This document shows positions 8,887 through 17,597 of a stretch of DNA of 64,000 nucleotides, in pieces. A program made the translations under genes and the position numbers. The DNA is from Candidatus Hydrogenedentota bacterium (GTDB lineage: Bacteria; Hydrogenedentota; Hydrogenedentia; Hydrogenedentales; CAITNO01): positions 110,729 to 174,728 of the forward strand of contig CAITNO010000099.1 of assembly GCA_903893795.1 (NCBI GenBank). The letters run 5' to 3'. The notes beneath the pieces were generated by a model. It had not been told where the DNA came from. It saw only the letters and a list, made by a program, of their open reading frames with translations, and searched no databases. Position 1 is the first letter of the stretch. Every line of letters begins with the position of its first letter.

Positions 8887-9581
8887 GGTTTTGCCTCCCC
8901 GTTTCCGGGAACCACCAATTCCAACTGGTTGCCTTCGGCTTTGGCCTGGGCTTTTGGAATTTCGGTTCCGGCGCTAAGGAAGTAAACCATCGGTTGCTTC
9001 TTGTCCTCCGGCGGCTTCTTCTTGTCGTCGTCCTTCTTCTGCTGTTGCTGCGGATTCTGCAACAGCTCCTTGAGTTTGAGGCGGATGTGATCGAGGTTTT
9101 TCTGCGCACCGTCATGTCCGGGGTGCTCGCGCAGGAATTGCTCATATCCGGCGACGGCCCCGCGAAGGGCCTTGACTGCGTCATCGTACTTCTCAGCCGG
9201 TATGAGCAGTGCGGCGCGCGCGGTGGCATTGATGCGGGCGAAGGTCGATTCGAGGGCGAGCTTTGCGTCTTTGGTGCCTGCCCCGCGCGAGAAGGCGGCT
9301 TCCGCCTCGCCGTAGGAACCGGCGGCCTCGTCCTTTGCGCCCAGCTTTTCCTGATGTTCGCCGCGCGAATAGAGGGCCTTGCCTATGCCGTAGGAGACAA
9401 GGGCGGAGTCTGGATGGTCGACCTGAAGTTCATGGAGAATATCAAGCGCCTTGTCAAAATCACCGGTCTTCAACCGGTCCTGCGCATTGGCCAGGGATTG
9501 GGAGAACGAGGGGCGCGCGGCGGTGGCCTGGCCGGAGAGCAGCGCAGCAATGACTGCGGCAAGGAGGATTGTTTTACGCAT
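8883..9581 (-). CDS. BatC-like tetratricopeptide protein
   Basis: 232 residues: signal peptide (ALLSGQATA), TPR-like helical repeats at about 25-165 (SQSLANAQDRLKTGDFDKAL, YDDAVKALRGAVAGYEQFL), a Gln/Lys/Asp-rich segment around 170-195 and a short conserved C-terminal part. It lies between two von Willebrand genes and a BatD-like gene, as BatC does in Bat operons. The ATG at 9581 overlaps the end of the upstream BatB-like gene by 8 bp and has a GGGAGG about 9 nt upstream; a GTG three codons earlier is a poorer start. Confidence 0.72.
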   Translation of the reverse strand: MRKTILLAAVIAALLSGQATAARPSFSQSLANAQDRLKTGDFDKALDILHELQVDHPDSALVSYGIGKALYSRGEHQEKLGAKDEAAGSYGEAEAAFSRGAGTKDAKLALESTFARINATARAALLIPAEKYDDAVKALRGAVAGYEQFLREHPGHDGAQKNLDHIRLKLKELLQNPQQQQKKDDDKKKPPEDKKQPMVYFLSAGTEIPKAQAKAEGNQLELVVPGNGEAKP

Positions 9582-10653
9582 GGCGGGCACCCTCCCTGCG
9601 TAGTCGATAGGCGCGAATCCAGGGCATGAGCACGACCCAGAGTCCCTCAGCCATGAAACAGAACAGGGCGGCGCCGAGGGGCCAACGGTAGCGGTTGATC
9701 AGGTTGTACCGCATTTTGTCGGATGCGGCACGGGACTGCACCTTCTCCAGTTCCTCACGGATGAACTTGACATCGGAGTCATCCGGCGATATGCGGGCGT
9801 ATGCGCCTCCGGAATCGGTGGCCAGCTTCTTTAGGTTCTCCTCGTCGAGACGGCTCACGTGTGTCTTTTGGTCTTCCGACAGGCGGGTGTAGCGCTGCAT
9901 CCATGCGGGGAAGGTGACAGTGGCTCCTTTGGGGTCGCCGATGCCAAGCACGTACACGGTGGCATAGTCCCTCATCTTGGCCGCCTCGGCCAGGTCGTCT
10001 CCGGAGGTCTGCTCGCCGTCGGTCACGATGATGACAATGCGGGAGTTGACGCCCTCCTTCCCGGATTTCTTTGCGTCCTCGTCGAACACGCGCCGGGCCT
10101 CGCGCAGTGCCGCGGTAATGTCGGTGCCCTCGATGCTGAGCGTGTCTGTGGTGATCGTGTTGAGCGAGGCGCGGTAATAGTTCAGGTCCAGCGTGAGGGG
10201 CACTTCGGTGGCGGCCTCTCCGGAAAAGGCGATGAGGCCAAAGCGGTCTCCGGGGCACAGGTCGAGCAGGGATTGGACTTTCTGGCGCGCCCGTTCGAGG
10301 CGGGTGGGCAGCGGGTTCTGGGCGTTCATGCTCTCCGAGGTGTCGAGCAGGACCAGGATGTCGCGGCTTTGGCGCGCCACGTTCACCCAGGAACGTCCCC
10401 AGCGCGGCTGGGCAAAGGTGAGCATGAGGGCCACCAGGCCGAGAATGGTGAGCCATGCCAGGGGGCGGCGGATGCGCTCACTGTAGCCTTCGAGCAGGCG
10501 GGGGGCGAGTGATGCATCGATGAGGGCGGCGAGTCGGGCACGACGACGGCGGTCAGACCACCGCAGTCCCAGGAAAGTCAAAACCAGCAGCACGATCGAT
10601 ACCCCGATCCAAAGGGGGGCCTGCGCCGGAGAAATGGCAAATTGGATGTTCAT
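9574..10653 (-). CDS. BatB-like von Willebrand factor A membrane protein
   Basis: 359 residues: two N-terminal membrane helices (about 15-30 and 64-81), a vWA domain with the metal-adhesion motif DTSES (Asp104-Ser108), Thr in SIEGTDITAALREA and Asp in IIVTDGEQT, and a C-terminal helix (about 325-345). This is the BatA/BatB architecture, where the vWA domain faces the periplasm. It overlaps the BatA-like gene by 4 bp (ATGA). Because it follows a first vWA gene and precedes a TPR gene, it is the BatB equivalent. Confidence 0.85.
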   Translation of the reverse strand: MNIQFAISPAQAPLWIGVSIVLLVLTFLGLRWSDRRRRARLAALIDASLAPRLLEGYSERIRRPLAWLTILGLVALMLTFAQPRWGRSWVNVARQSRDILVLLDTSESMNAQNPLPTRLERARQKVQSLLDLCPGDRFGLIAFSGEAATEVPLTLDLNYYRASLNTITTDTLSIEGTDITAALREARRVFDEDAKKSGKEGVNSRIVIIVTDGEQTSGDDLAEAAKMRDYATVYVLGIGDPKGATVTFPAWMQRYTRLSEDQKTHVSRLDEENLKKLATDSGGAYARISPDDSDVKFIREELEKVQSRAASDKMRYNLINRYRWPLGAALFCFMAEGLWVVLMPWIRAYRLRREGARHA

Positions 10654-11684
10654 GGCACCACCTCGAAGGCGGAGCGGCGCACAATGACCGAGAGTACGGT
10701 CAGGAGCGCTCCGAGGATAAGGTAGGGCATGAACGCCTCTTTGAACTCGTAATAGTCGCCCAAGTCTATCTCGGTGGTTTCCAGGGCGTTGATTTCTTTG
10801 TAGGCGCCGATCAGCGCGGCCGTGTCGGTGGCCAGGTAATAGCGGCCGCCCGTCGTGCCCGCGACTTTCTTGAGCATGTCCTCGTCGATGGGTTCGCTTT
10901 CCACGGGAAAAATGCCGTTTTGAATGGTCGTCGGCTGGGGGGAGCCGGCACCGATGGTGTAGACGCGGATATTGTATTCTTTGGCCAAGTCAGCGGCGGT
11001 GAGTGGGTCCAGTTCGCCGCGGTTGTTTCGGCCGTCGGAGAGGAGGACGACCACTTTAGATTTGGCTTCGGTTTGGCTGAGGCGCCGAACGGCGAGCCCC
11101 AAGGCGGAGCCTATGGCCGTGCCCTGTTTGCTCTGCGGGGCAAAGGTGGAGTCCTCGACGGCCTTTTCGAGTATGTCATAGTCCAGCGTAAGGGGGCACT
11201 GGGTCCAGGCGATGCCGGAGAAGAGGACAAGGCCGACGCGGTCCACCCCGAAGCGGCCCGTCTGGCGCTCGCGGCGGCTGTCAATGAAGTTGCGCACGGC
11301 CTGTTTGGTCACGTACAGCCGGTCGCGGGGCACGCCGTCCATCACGAAATCGGCCTGCTGCATGCTGCCGGAGACGTCCACGCAGAGCATGATGTCGATG
11401 ACGCCACTGCGGTCCTTGCGGACTTGGTAACCGTTCAGCGGACAGGCCATGGCCAGGACGAGCAGCGACAGGCCAAGCATGCGCAGTCCCGCAGGGACGG
11501 CGCGCCAACTGCGTGACACGCGCGCACCGAGACGCGCCAGGGCCGAACCGGTCGAGATGGTCACGGCGCCGGGGGCGCCGGAGAAGGCCTCGAACAACCC
11601 AAGCAACACCACGGGAATCATCAGGAGGAGCGCCCAAGGGTGGCCCAGAGAACCGAAGATGAAGGGGTCGATGAGCTGTCTCAT
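10650..11684 (-). CDS. BatA-like von Willebrand factor A membrane protein
   Basis: 344 residues with membrane helices near 16-33 and 66-81, a vWA domain holding an intact MIDAS motif DVSGS (Asp103-Ser107) and the later VVLLSDGRNN, and a C-terminal helix (about 318-336). First of two consecutive vWA genes behind moxR and the DUF58 gene, which is the BatA position. Starts and ends in ATGA overlaps. Expected to form a membrane complex with the BatB-like protein, assembled or remodelled by the MoxR ATPase. Confidence 0.87.
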   Translation of the reverse strand: MRQLIDPFIFGSLGHPWALLLMIPVVLLGLFEAFSGAPGAVTISTGSALARLGARVSRSWRAVPAGLRMLGLSLLVLAMACPLNGYQVRKDRSGVIDIMLCVDVSGSMQQADFVMDGVPRDRLYVTKQAVRNFIDSRRERQTGRFGVDRVGLVLFSGIAWTQCPLTLDYDILEKAVEDSTFAPQSKQGTAIGSALGLAVRRLSQTEAKSKVVVLLSDGRNNRGELDPLTAADLAKEYNIRVYTIGAGSPQPTTIQNGIFPVESEPIDEDMLKKVAGTTGGRYYLATDTAALIGAYKEINALETTEIDLGDYYEFKEAFMPYLILGALLTVLSVIVRRSAFEVVP

Positions 11685-12655
11685 GCCGCGCCCTCCAAAG
11701 CTTGTTCCGCTGTCGGACGGGGGATGGTGTCCTGAACGAAGTGTTCGACTTCCACGATCTGTTCTTCCATGGCGGCCACGGAAGGCTCATGGCGGGCAAA
11801 CTTCACCCGGTCGGAATGGCGCAGGAAAAGGGCCAGAAACTCCTGCTGTTCCGCGGTGAGGAGCCCGCTCTGGGCAGCGATATCAAGGAATTCGGGTGTC
11901 GTCTGTTCCGGCGCGCGGAGGCGGAAGCGGTCCTCGACGTAATAACGCAAGATTGCCGAGAGATCCACATAGTAGCGCTCTGTTTGGTCCTGCATGGGCA
12001 GATTGCGCAGGCGCAACTCATGGAGGCGCGCCAAGGCCACATCCCAGGCCGGCCGCGGCGGTGCAGCAGGCAGGGGTTTCTTGCGCCAGAAGAGCCGCCA
12101 TAGCAATGCTGCCACTGCGGCCAGGGCCGCAATCGCGCCCACAATCCACCAGGTTCCATGGAAACTCCTGTCCTTCAACGAGGACAAAGGGGCGCTCTCT
12201 TCAAAAGTCGCGGCGGCCGTCTTTTCCTGCTCGGTCAGGTCGCGTGCGTGAAACACGAGCGACGGAAGGGGATAGCTGGTGGTTTCGGTGCCCGAACTGA
12301 CAGCCACATCCATGTCGGGAAGGCGGTAATTGCCCGGTTTGACGGCGTCCAGACGGTAAGCGCACTCCGATTGGGTTCTGTCGTTCGGCTTTTCTGTGAA
12401 TACAGGGCTGGCGGCCGCAACCTCAATGTCTTTAATCTTTCCGGCGAGGTCGGGCCAATGCACCGTTGCCCCCTTCGGGGCGTCCACGCGCACCGTAAGC
12501 GTGGCGGAACGGTGGTAGGGGAGTAAGGGGCCATCGAGTTCTGCGGTGACCGTGGCCTGAATCGCTGCGAAAGCGGCGGGGGACATCGCGCTGATGAGCG
12601 TCAGCGCGCCCGTCAGCATCCAACGAAAGCGTTGTTTTGAGGTGAGCGTTCTCAT
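11681..12655 (-). CDS. BatD-like/DUF4381-like membrane protein of the Bat run
   Basis: 324 residues: signal peptide (SPAAFA), a beta-rich extracytoplasmic domain (about 32-140, opening ATVTAELDGPLLPYHRSATL), a transmembrane helix near 168-188 (WWIVGAIAALAAVAALLWRL) and a cytoplasmic helical domain ending in AEQALEGAA. It resembles the small membrane proteins that sit between DUF58 and BatA genes in many MoxR operons, where DUF4381 is a common name; I cannot confirm the family by eye. 4-bp overlaps with both neighbours indicate coupled translation. Confidence 0.68.
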   Translation of the reverse strand: MRTLTSKQRFRWMLTGALTLISAMSPAAFAAIQATVTAELDGPLLPYHRSATLTVRVDAPKGATVHWPDLAGKIKDIEVAAASPVFTEKPNDRTQSECAYRLDAVKPGNYRLPDMDVAVSSGTETTSYPLPSLVFHARDLTEQEKTAAATFEESAPLSSLKDRSFHGTWWIVGAIAALAAVAALLWRLFWRKKPLPAAPPRPAWDVALARLHELRLRNLPMQDQTERYYVDLSAILRYYVEDRFRLRAPEQTTPEFLDIAAQSGLLTAEQQEFLALFLRHSDRVKFARHEPSVAAMEEQIVEVEHFVQDTIPRPTAEQALEGAA

Positions 12656-13530
12656 CGCAGCCTTTTCTCCCGCATGCGGAAGAACCGGTGAATCTCATTG
12701 ACATAGGGCTGGTCGGTGCGAACATACATGGCGTCCACCCGCGTCTTGCGGAAACGTTCGTCGCGGGCTTGGGCGCGCCTTGCCGCCATGTCACGATAGG
12801 CCTGGCGGATTTTGCGGTCGCTGGTGTTGACGAGCACCTCGCGGCCCGTCTCGGCGTCCCGCAGCGAGGCGATGCCAACGTTGGGCAGCTCCTCTTCGCG
12901 GGGGTCGGTGACGGAGACGGCAATGATGTCATGGCGCTTGTTGGACAAGCGCAGGGCGGCCTCGTAGTCATCGGCCATGAAGTCGGAAACGAGGAAGACC
13001 ACGGCCCTGCGGCGGGTGACATTGTTCAAATAGTGGAGCGCCGCCGGAATGTCCGTGCCGCGCCCCTGGGGTTCGTGGCACAGCACTTCGCGGATGACGC
13101 GCAGCACGTGTTTCCGGCCCTTTTGCGGGGGCACCATGAGTTCCACCTTGTCGGTGAAGATCATCAGGCCGACCTTGTCATTGTTCTGGATGGCGGAAAA
13201 GGCCAGCACGGCGCAGAGTTCGGCGGCCAACTCGTTCTTGAAGCGGGACACGCTGCCAAAGCGTCCCGAGCCGCTCATGTCGACAAGCAGCATGACAGTC
13301 ATTTCGCGCTCTTCGGCCATGATCTTGACGTGCGGGTCGCCGGTGCGTGCCGTCACATTCCAGTCAATGGTGCGGATGTCGTCGCCGGGCACATAGGCGC
13401 GCACTTCCTTGAATTCCATGCCCTGGCCCTTGAACACGCTTTCGTACTGGCCGGCGAGAAACTCGTTGACCATGCGGCTGGTCCGGATTTGTATCCGGCG
13501 AATCTGTCGCATTACCTCAAGCGGGATCAT
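12652..13530 (-). CDS. DUF58 domain protein
   Basis: 292 residues. The DUF58 signature is clear: GQGMEFKEVRAYVPGDDIR, then IDWNVTARTGDPHVKIMAEERE, followed by a vWA-like core with LLVDMSGSGRFG. DUF58 proteins are partners of MoxR ATPases, and the gene follows moxR here with a 36-bp gap. The function in the family is poorly defined; a role in cofactor or complex maturation is inferred from MoxR biology. The C-terminal end overlaps the next gene as ATGA. Confidence 0.9.
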   Translation of the reverse strand: MIPLEVMRQIRRIQIRTSRMVNEFLAGQYESVFKGQGMEFKEVRAYVPGDDIRTIDWNVTARTGDPHVKIMAEEREMTVMLLVDMSGSGRFGSVSRFKNELAAELCAVLAFSAIQNNDKVGLMIFTDKVELMVPPQKGRKHVLRVIREVLCHEPQGRGTDIPAALHYLNNVTRRRAVVFLVSDFMADDYEAALRLSNKRHDIIAVSVTDPREEELPNVGIASLRDAETGREVLVNTSDRKIRQAYRDMAARRAQARDERFRKTRVDAMYVRTDQPYVNEIHRFFRMREKRLR

Positions 13531-13566
13531 GGGGGCAACTCCAATGCTGGGTCACTGCTTCGGGCA

Positions 13567-14553
13567 TCAGGGAACGGGGACGGTTTCAAGGATGCGGCGG
13601 ATGAGGTCCTCGCTGGTGATGTTCTCCGCCTCGGCCTCGTAGGTGGGCTTGACGCGGTGGCGAAGCACGTCTATGGCAACCTGCTTCACGTCGTTGGGGA
13701 ACACGTTGCCCTCGCCCTGGAGGAAGGCCAGTGCGCGGGCGGCCTGCTGGAGGTAGATCGTGGCGCGTGGGGAGGCGCCGTATTCGATGAGGTGTTTCAT
13801 CTGAAGACCGAACACCTCAGGTTCGCGCGTCGCATAAACGAGGTCAACGATATAGTTCTTGGCCTTGTCGTCCACATAGATCTGGTTGACGATTTCCCGT
13901 GCCTTGAGGATTTGCTTCTTGGTGATGACCGATTTGACCTGGGCGGGGTGGAGCATGTCCACGCGGTCCATGATCTCCCGTTCCTCGCTTCGGGTAGGAT
14001 AGCCAATCTTGAGCTTGAGCATGAAGCGGTCCATCTGGGCTTCGGGAAGGGGATAGGTGCCTTCCTGCTCGATGGGGTTCTGCGTGGCCAGCACCATGAA
14101 AGGCTCTTCCAGGAGGAAGGTTTCCTCGCCGATGGTCACCTGGCGCTCCTGCATCGCCTCCAGCAGCGCACTCTGCACCTTGGCGGGGGCGCGGTTGATT
14201 TCATCCGCCAGGATGATGTTGCCGAATATGGGGCCCTTCTTGATGACGAAGTCGCCGGTCTTGGGCGTGTAGACCATCGTGCCGATGAGGTCCGCCGGAA
14301 GGAGGTCGGGCGTGAACTGGATGCGCTTGAACTGGCAGTCCATGGCCCGCGCCAGCGTGTTCACAGCCGTGGTCTTGGCGAGACCGGGCACACCCTCGAT
14401 AAGCACGTGGCCGTTGGCCAGCATGCCCACCAGGAGACGGTCCACCATGTACCGCTGGCCCACGATGACCTGGGCGATGGCTTCTCGGAGCCTGTTGATG
14501 AAGGGCGCGTGCTCTTCCACGTTCTTCCGCACAGTTTCAACGTTTACCGGCAT
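13567..14553 (-). CDS. MoxR-family AAA+ ATPase
   Basis: 328 residues. Walker A is GVPGLAKT (54-61), Walker B IILADEINRAP, and the sensor region VLATQNPIEQEGTYPLPEAQMDRF is diagnostic of MoxR. A helical lid domain ends with the Arg-rich VLRHRVKPTYEAEAENI. MoxR proteins act as chaperone-like ATPases for metal-dependent enzymes and vWA proteins. This is the second gene of the run, 3 bp after the preceding membrane protein, and the vWA clients BatA and BatB are encoded downstream. Confidence 0.93.
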   Translation of the reverse strand: MPVNVETVRKNVEEHAPFINRLREAIAQVIVGQRYMVDRLLVGMLANGHVLIEGVPGLAKTTAVNTLARAMDCQFKRIQFTPDLLPADLIGTMVYTPKTGDFVIKKGPIFGNIILADEINRAPAKVQSALLEAMQERQVTIGEETFLLEEPFMVLATQNPIEQEGTYPLPEAQMDRFMLKLKIGYPTRSEEREIMDRVDMLHPAQVKSVITKKQILKAREIVNQIYVDDKAKNYIVDLVYATREPEVFGLQMKHLIEYGASPRATIYLQQAARALAFLQGEGNVFPNDVKQVAIDVLRHRVKPTYEAEAENITSEDLIRRILETVPVP

Positions 14554-14556
14554 GAT

Positions 14557-15399
14557 TTAGGTCTCCTGTTCCGTCACCGGCAGCGTGTTCCGCCGGGCGA
14601 TAATGCGTTCTATGTCACGAAAGAGGCTGTCCATCTCGTCATCGGTCGGACGCACTCCCTGGAATCCCACGGCCGGGATGCGGGCGCGGATGGAATCGGC
14701 AACGCTCTTGGCGTCGATATTGATGGTCTGCAGGGCCTCAGCCGATTTGAGCAGTGCCTGGTAGCAGGCGTAGAGGTCACCATCGAGCCGGGAACGCCGT
14801 GCATGATGCAACACTTCCCGCGCTACTGCCACGACATCCTCTTCCTGGCCGGGCACGACCCTCTTCTTGCGACTGTATATCCAGAGGGCCACCAAAACTC
14901 CCAGTACAGCCAGCGCCCCGGCGACCATGCCCCCCCAGGCGTTCTTGTTTGTCTTGTTAACGATGTTAACGACTTTTTCTGGCAGTTTTGCGTGGTTTGC
15001 AGGGGTGCTTTCAAAGGCACCCACGATGGGCTGATTGGTGGTAATCACCTGGATTTCCACCGGTGCAACGGTGTATTTGCCCGCCTTGGAGGCGGTGTAC
15101 TTCACGACCTGCGTGACCCGCCATCGTTCGCCATCGCGTTCGGCGCGCGTGGCCGAGAGTTCAGCATGTCCCCAATCCGGCTGGGCAACTTCGAGGGGCA
15201 GGACAATACAGGCGTCCCGCGTGCCCTGCCATTCAATGACATATTCAACGGGACAGGGCTGCCCAACAGTCACCGGCGACTGCGGGGCGACCGTTCGGCT
15301 TTCCAGGGTAGGTTCAGCCGCGAAGCCGGTTTCGCATATCAGGAATATTCCCAATACGACCAGACAGCATTTTTCGCAGTTCCATAGTGTCCTGAACAT
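14557..15399 (-). CDS. secreted/membrane protein leading the MoxR-Bat run
   Basis: 280 residues from the start chosen: a signal peptide (CCLVVLGIFLICETGFAAE), a beta-rich periplasmic domain (about 30-130), a transmembrane helix (GGMVAGALAVLGVLVALWIY) and a helical cytoplasmic tail. The plan is the same as the 324-residue protein at 11681-12655, suggesting a related BatD-like fold. The start is uncertain: Met codons at 15423 and a TTG at 15504 are also in frame and none has a strong Shine-Dalgarno. Stop is 3 bp before moxR, so it is very likely the first gene of the operon. Confidence 0.65.
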   Translation of the reverse strand: MFRTLWNCEKCCLVVLGIFLICETGFAAEPTLESRTVAPQSPVTVGQPCPVEYVIEWQGTRDACIVLPLEVAQPDWGHAELSATRAERDGERWRVTQVVKYTASKAGKYTVAPVEIQVITTNQPIVGAFESTPANHAKLPEKVVNIVNKTNKNAWGGMVAGALAVLGVLVALWIYSRKKRVVPGQEEDVVAVAREVLHHARRSRLDGDLYACYQALLKSAEALQTINIDAKSVADSIRARIPAVGFQGVRPTDDEMDSLFRDIERIIARRNTLPVTEQET

Positions 15400-15595
15400 G
15401 ATTCTAGGCAAAGCACGAAACATGCCATCGCGATATGGCGAAAACAGGGCATTTTCCACTCGTAAATCGGCGGATTGGAACCCCATATCGGGCAGAATAC
15501 CCAATATAAGACAGAAGGGAGAGGCAATTGGTCATCAGGAATGAAGAATTGAAAACAGAGACGATGAACAAGGCAGGATACTTGGCGGGTTACTA

Positions 15596-15808
15596 TCAAC
15601 TTGTTTTCGAGGCGGCAGGAGGATAGGCAAAGGAGCATTCACGGATATCGGTTTGTGTCGCGGCGTGCTCGATGGTGATGGCGACAACCCGGCCTTGACC
15701 GTCCAAATCCACCATCGTGTCCTCGTTCAGGTCTGTCGTTTCCACCACCGGGCTGTCGCTGAAGGTGACCAACAGGGTGTCGGTGTCTTCAAAATAGCTG
15801 ACACGCAT
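15596..15808 (-). CDS. DUF2283-like small protein (putative antitoxin-type partner)
   Basis: 70 residues: MRVSYFEDTDTLLVTFSDSP, then VVETTDLNEDTMVDLDGQGR and VVAITIEHA, which is the pattern of DUF2283 proteins. The ATG at 15808 is 1 bp beyond the stop of the upstream small gene, and an AGGAG lies 7 nt away, so the two genes form one transcript. DUF2283 genes are often found beside DUF4258-type genes in what look like type II toxin-antitoxin pairs; that function is inferred and not demonstrated here. Confidence 0.8.
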   Translation of the reverse strand: MRVSYFEDTDTLLVTFSDSPVVETTDLNEDTMVDLDGQGRVVAITIEHAATQTDIRECSFAYPPAASKTS

Positions 15809-15809
15809 G

Positions 15810-16049
15810 TTATTTCTCCTGAAATCGTCGGTCAAAGAAGGCGTTGTGAAGCGTTTTGCCGTCTTCCAGAAGGATGACCCGCAACCAGCGCCCTCCGGCT
15901 TCGGGAATTCTGGCCCATCGTCTGATACGTCCATCCGCCTGGGTTTCCTCATGGTGCGGATCGAGAACGGTTTGTTCGATCCACTCCATCCGAATACTCG
16001 CGCGGTCTGGACGTGTGCGCATCGCGGTGAAATAGGCCGTGACTTCCAT
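15810..16049 (-). CDS. small basic protein, DUF4258-like (putative toxin-type partner)
   Basis: 79 residues with MRTRPDRASIRMEWIEQTVLD and QADGRIRRWARIPE followed by a strongly conserved-looking ending LHNAFFDRRF. This resembles DUF4258-type proteins with a small RelE-like fold; the family name is my reading of the motif, not a search. It is the first gene of a two-gene unit with the DUF2283-like gene. A TTGACG-17 bp-TACAAT promoter ends 6 bp before the ATG, so the mRNA is predicted to be leaderless. Confidence 0.75.
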   Translation of the reverse strand: MEVTAYFTAMRTRPDRASIRMEWIEQTVLDPHHEETQADGRIRRWARIPEAGGRWLRVILLEDGKTLHNAFFDRRFQEK

Positions 16050-16055
16050 GACAGG

Positions 16056-16084
16056 ATTGTACTATTTGCCGGAACAGCCGTCAA
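16056..16084 (-). promoter_or_regulatory. sigma70-type promoter of the two-gene TA-like unit
   Basis: On the minus strand TTGACG (16079-16084), a 17-bp spacer and TACAAT (16056-16061). The -10 ends 6 bp before the start codon at 16049, placing the expected transcription start on or next to the A of ATG. Confidence 0.6.
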
Positions 16085-16187
16085 AGGGGTAGTGCGCGGT
16101 CTGCTGACGGGGGTGAGCTATTTTAAGTTGGTCCGCCTGTGAATAGTGTCAGTCCTCAGTGACTGGAATCGGCGGATATTTTGAGGA

Positions 16188-16216
16188 TTGAGGTGGACGG
16201 AAACTGCGGCTATAAT
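16188..16216 (+). promoter_or_regulatory. sigma70-type promoter for the Gfo/Idh/MocA gene
   Basis: TTGAGG (16188-16193), 17-bp spacer, TATAAT (16211-16216). The start codon is 57 bp downstream of the -10, leaving a leader of about 50 nt. Confidence 0.6.
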
Positions 16217-16272
16217 GGCGTTCTGTCCGCCCGTGGGGGCGGGCGCTATACAACGGCAAGGAGAAACGGACC

Positions 16273-17514
16273 ATGGCGAATTTCAGACTTGGGTTTATTG
16301 GGGCGGGTTTTATCGCGAAGTTCCAGGCGAAGGCGGTGGCCCAGATCCGCGGGGTGGATTTGGCGGGAGTGTATGCGCTGAAGGGGGCTGAGGAACTGGC
16401 CGCCGTGGCCAATGCCAGCGGCATCGGCCCGTGCAAAGTGTATGCTTCGGTGGACGAACTCTGCCGGAATGTGGACGCCGTGGCCGTTTTCGCGCCGAAC
16501 ATGGCCCGGGTGCAGTTGATGACCGAAATTGCGGCGGCGGCAAAGGCGGGGGCGGGACTGAAGGGTATCATCTGCGAGAAGCCTCTGGGCAGGACCGTCG
16601 CGGAGGCCAATGAGATCGTGGCCATTGCCGCATCGACCGGCCTGCCGACGGCGTACTTTGAGAACCAGGTGCACATGAAGGGCATCCGGGCGCAGATGGA
16701 GCAGTTGAAGCAGGTGCAGGCCCAGATGGGCCCGCTGGCGCTTGCCCGCAGCGCCGAAGAGCACTCCGGTCCGCATGAGCCCTGGTTCTGGGACCCGACC
16801 CGTCAGGGCGGCGGTGTGCTTTCGGACATGGGCTGCCACAGCATCGCCGTGGGCTGGTACGTCCTTAATCCCACCGGCAAGCCGGTCGATTTCCTTGAAC
16901 CGGTTTCCGTCAGCGCGGTCACGTCGCTGCTCAAGTGGGGCGTACCCAAGTACCGTGACGAACTGATGAAGCGGATGGGTGTGGATTACAGCAAGACTCC
17001 GGCGGAAGATTTTGCCACCGGCATCGTCACTTTCAAGAATCCGGAAACGGGCCAGTTGGTTCAGGCGCAGTTCACCAATTCCTGGATGTATGACAAGCAG
17101 GGGCTCCGCCTGATGATGGACGGGCTTGGACCTGGCTACGCGTTCGAACTGAACTCGCTCAAGTCGCCGCTGGAAATCTTCATCGGCGACCAAGCCGCCG
17201 AAGCGGCCGCAGACTCGGAACTGGCCCTTGAAAAGTCCACCGCCAGCCGCGGGTTGCTTGCCGTCGAAACCAACGAGGCCGACCTGTACGGCTATGTGGA
17301 TGAGATTCAGGACGCGGTGAAGTCCTTCAGTGAAGGCAGGGACGGGTTCCTGAACTTCACCTATGGCGCCAAGATCACGATGCTCTGCCAGGCGGCCTAT
17401 ATGGCTGCCGAAAAGGGCAAGACCATCGACCTCACGGACCCGGCGGTGCAGGAAGAGTTGAAGACTTACACATCGCTCATCGCGCAGGGGCGCGGGGGAG
17501 AGGTTCTGTTTTAA
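16273..17514 (+). CDS. Gfo/Idh/MocA family oxidoreductase
   Basis: 413 residues. The N-terminal Rossmann fold begins FRLGFIGAGFIAKFQ, and the family's EKP motif appears in IICEKPLGRTV with the catalytic Lys. A C-terminal alpha/beta domain contains DMGCHSIAVGWY, where the His is the usual catalytic/binding position. These enzymes oxidise or reduce sugars, inositols or related polyols with NAD(P). The ATG has AAGGAG nearby (GGCAAGGAGAAACGGACC). Single-gene unit with its own promoter and terminator. Substrate unknown. Confidence 0.9.
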   Translation: MANFRLGFIGAGFIAKFQAKAVAQIRGVDLAGVYALKGAEELAAVANASGIGPCKVYASVDELCRNVDAVAVFAPNMARVQLMTEIAAAAKAGAGLKGIICEKPLGRTVAEANEIVAIAASTGLPTAYFENQVHMKGIRAQMEQLKQVQAQMGPLALARSAEEHSGPHEPWFWDPTRQGGGVLSDMGCHSIAVGWYVLNPTGKPVDFLEPVSVSAVTSLLKWGVPKYRDELMKRMGVDYSKTPAEDFATGIVTFKNPETGQLVQAQFTNSWMYDKQGLRLMMDGLGPGYAFELNSLKSPLEIFIGDQAAEAAADSELALEKSTASRGLLAVETNEADLYGYVDEIQDAVKSFSEGRDGFLNFTYGAKITMLCQAAYMAAEKGKTIDLTDPAVQEELKTYTSLIAQGRGGEVLF

Positions 17515-17515
17515 T

Positions 17516-17543
17516 GGGCAATTGATAATTGACAATGGACAAT
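17516..17543 (+). repeat. four tandem degenerate heptamers after the Gfo gene stop
   Basis: Starting one base after the stop codon the sequence reads GGGCAAT, TGATAAT, TGACAAT, GGACAAT: four 7-bp units of consensus KGRYAAT. It resembles the short tandem heptamer repeats known from some cyanobacterial genomes. It lies immediately before a terminator hairpin. Confidence 0.6.
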
Positions 17544-17549
17544 GAAGAA

Positions 17550-17586
17550 GCCGCCCTCCCGGAAGGTTCCGAGAGGGCGGCGTTTA
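17550..17586 (+). terminator. intrinsic terminator of the Gfo/Idh/MocA gene
   Basis: GCCGCCCTC (17550-17558) pairs with GAGAGGGCGGC (17571-17581) around a 12-nt loop and is followed by GTTTATTA. It is 36 bp past the stop. Confidence 0.7.
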
Positions 17587-17597
17587 TTACTGGGAGC

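Noticed and set aside
12688..15387. 899-residue open frame on the plus strand
   Set aside because: It is antisense to moxR, DUF58 and their neighbours and is His/Val/Asp-rich, a typical mirror of GC-rich coding sequence; no family motif.
17516..17543. CRISPR-like array
   Set aside because: Units are 7 bp without spacers; no CRISPR array or cas gene is visible in the window.
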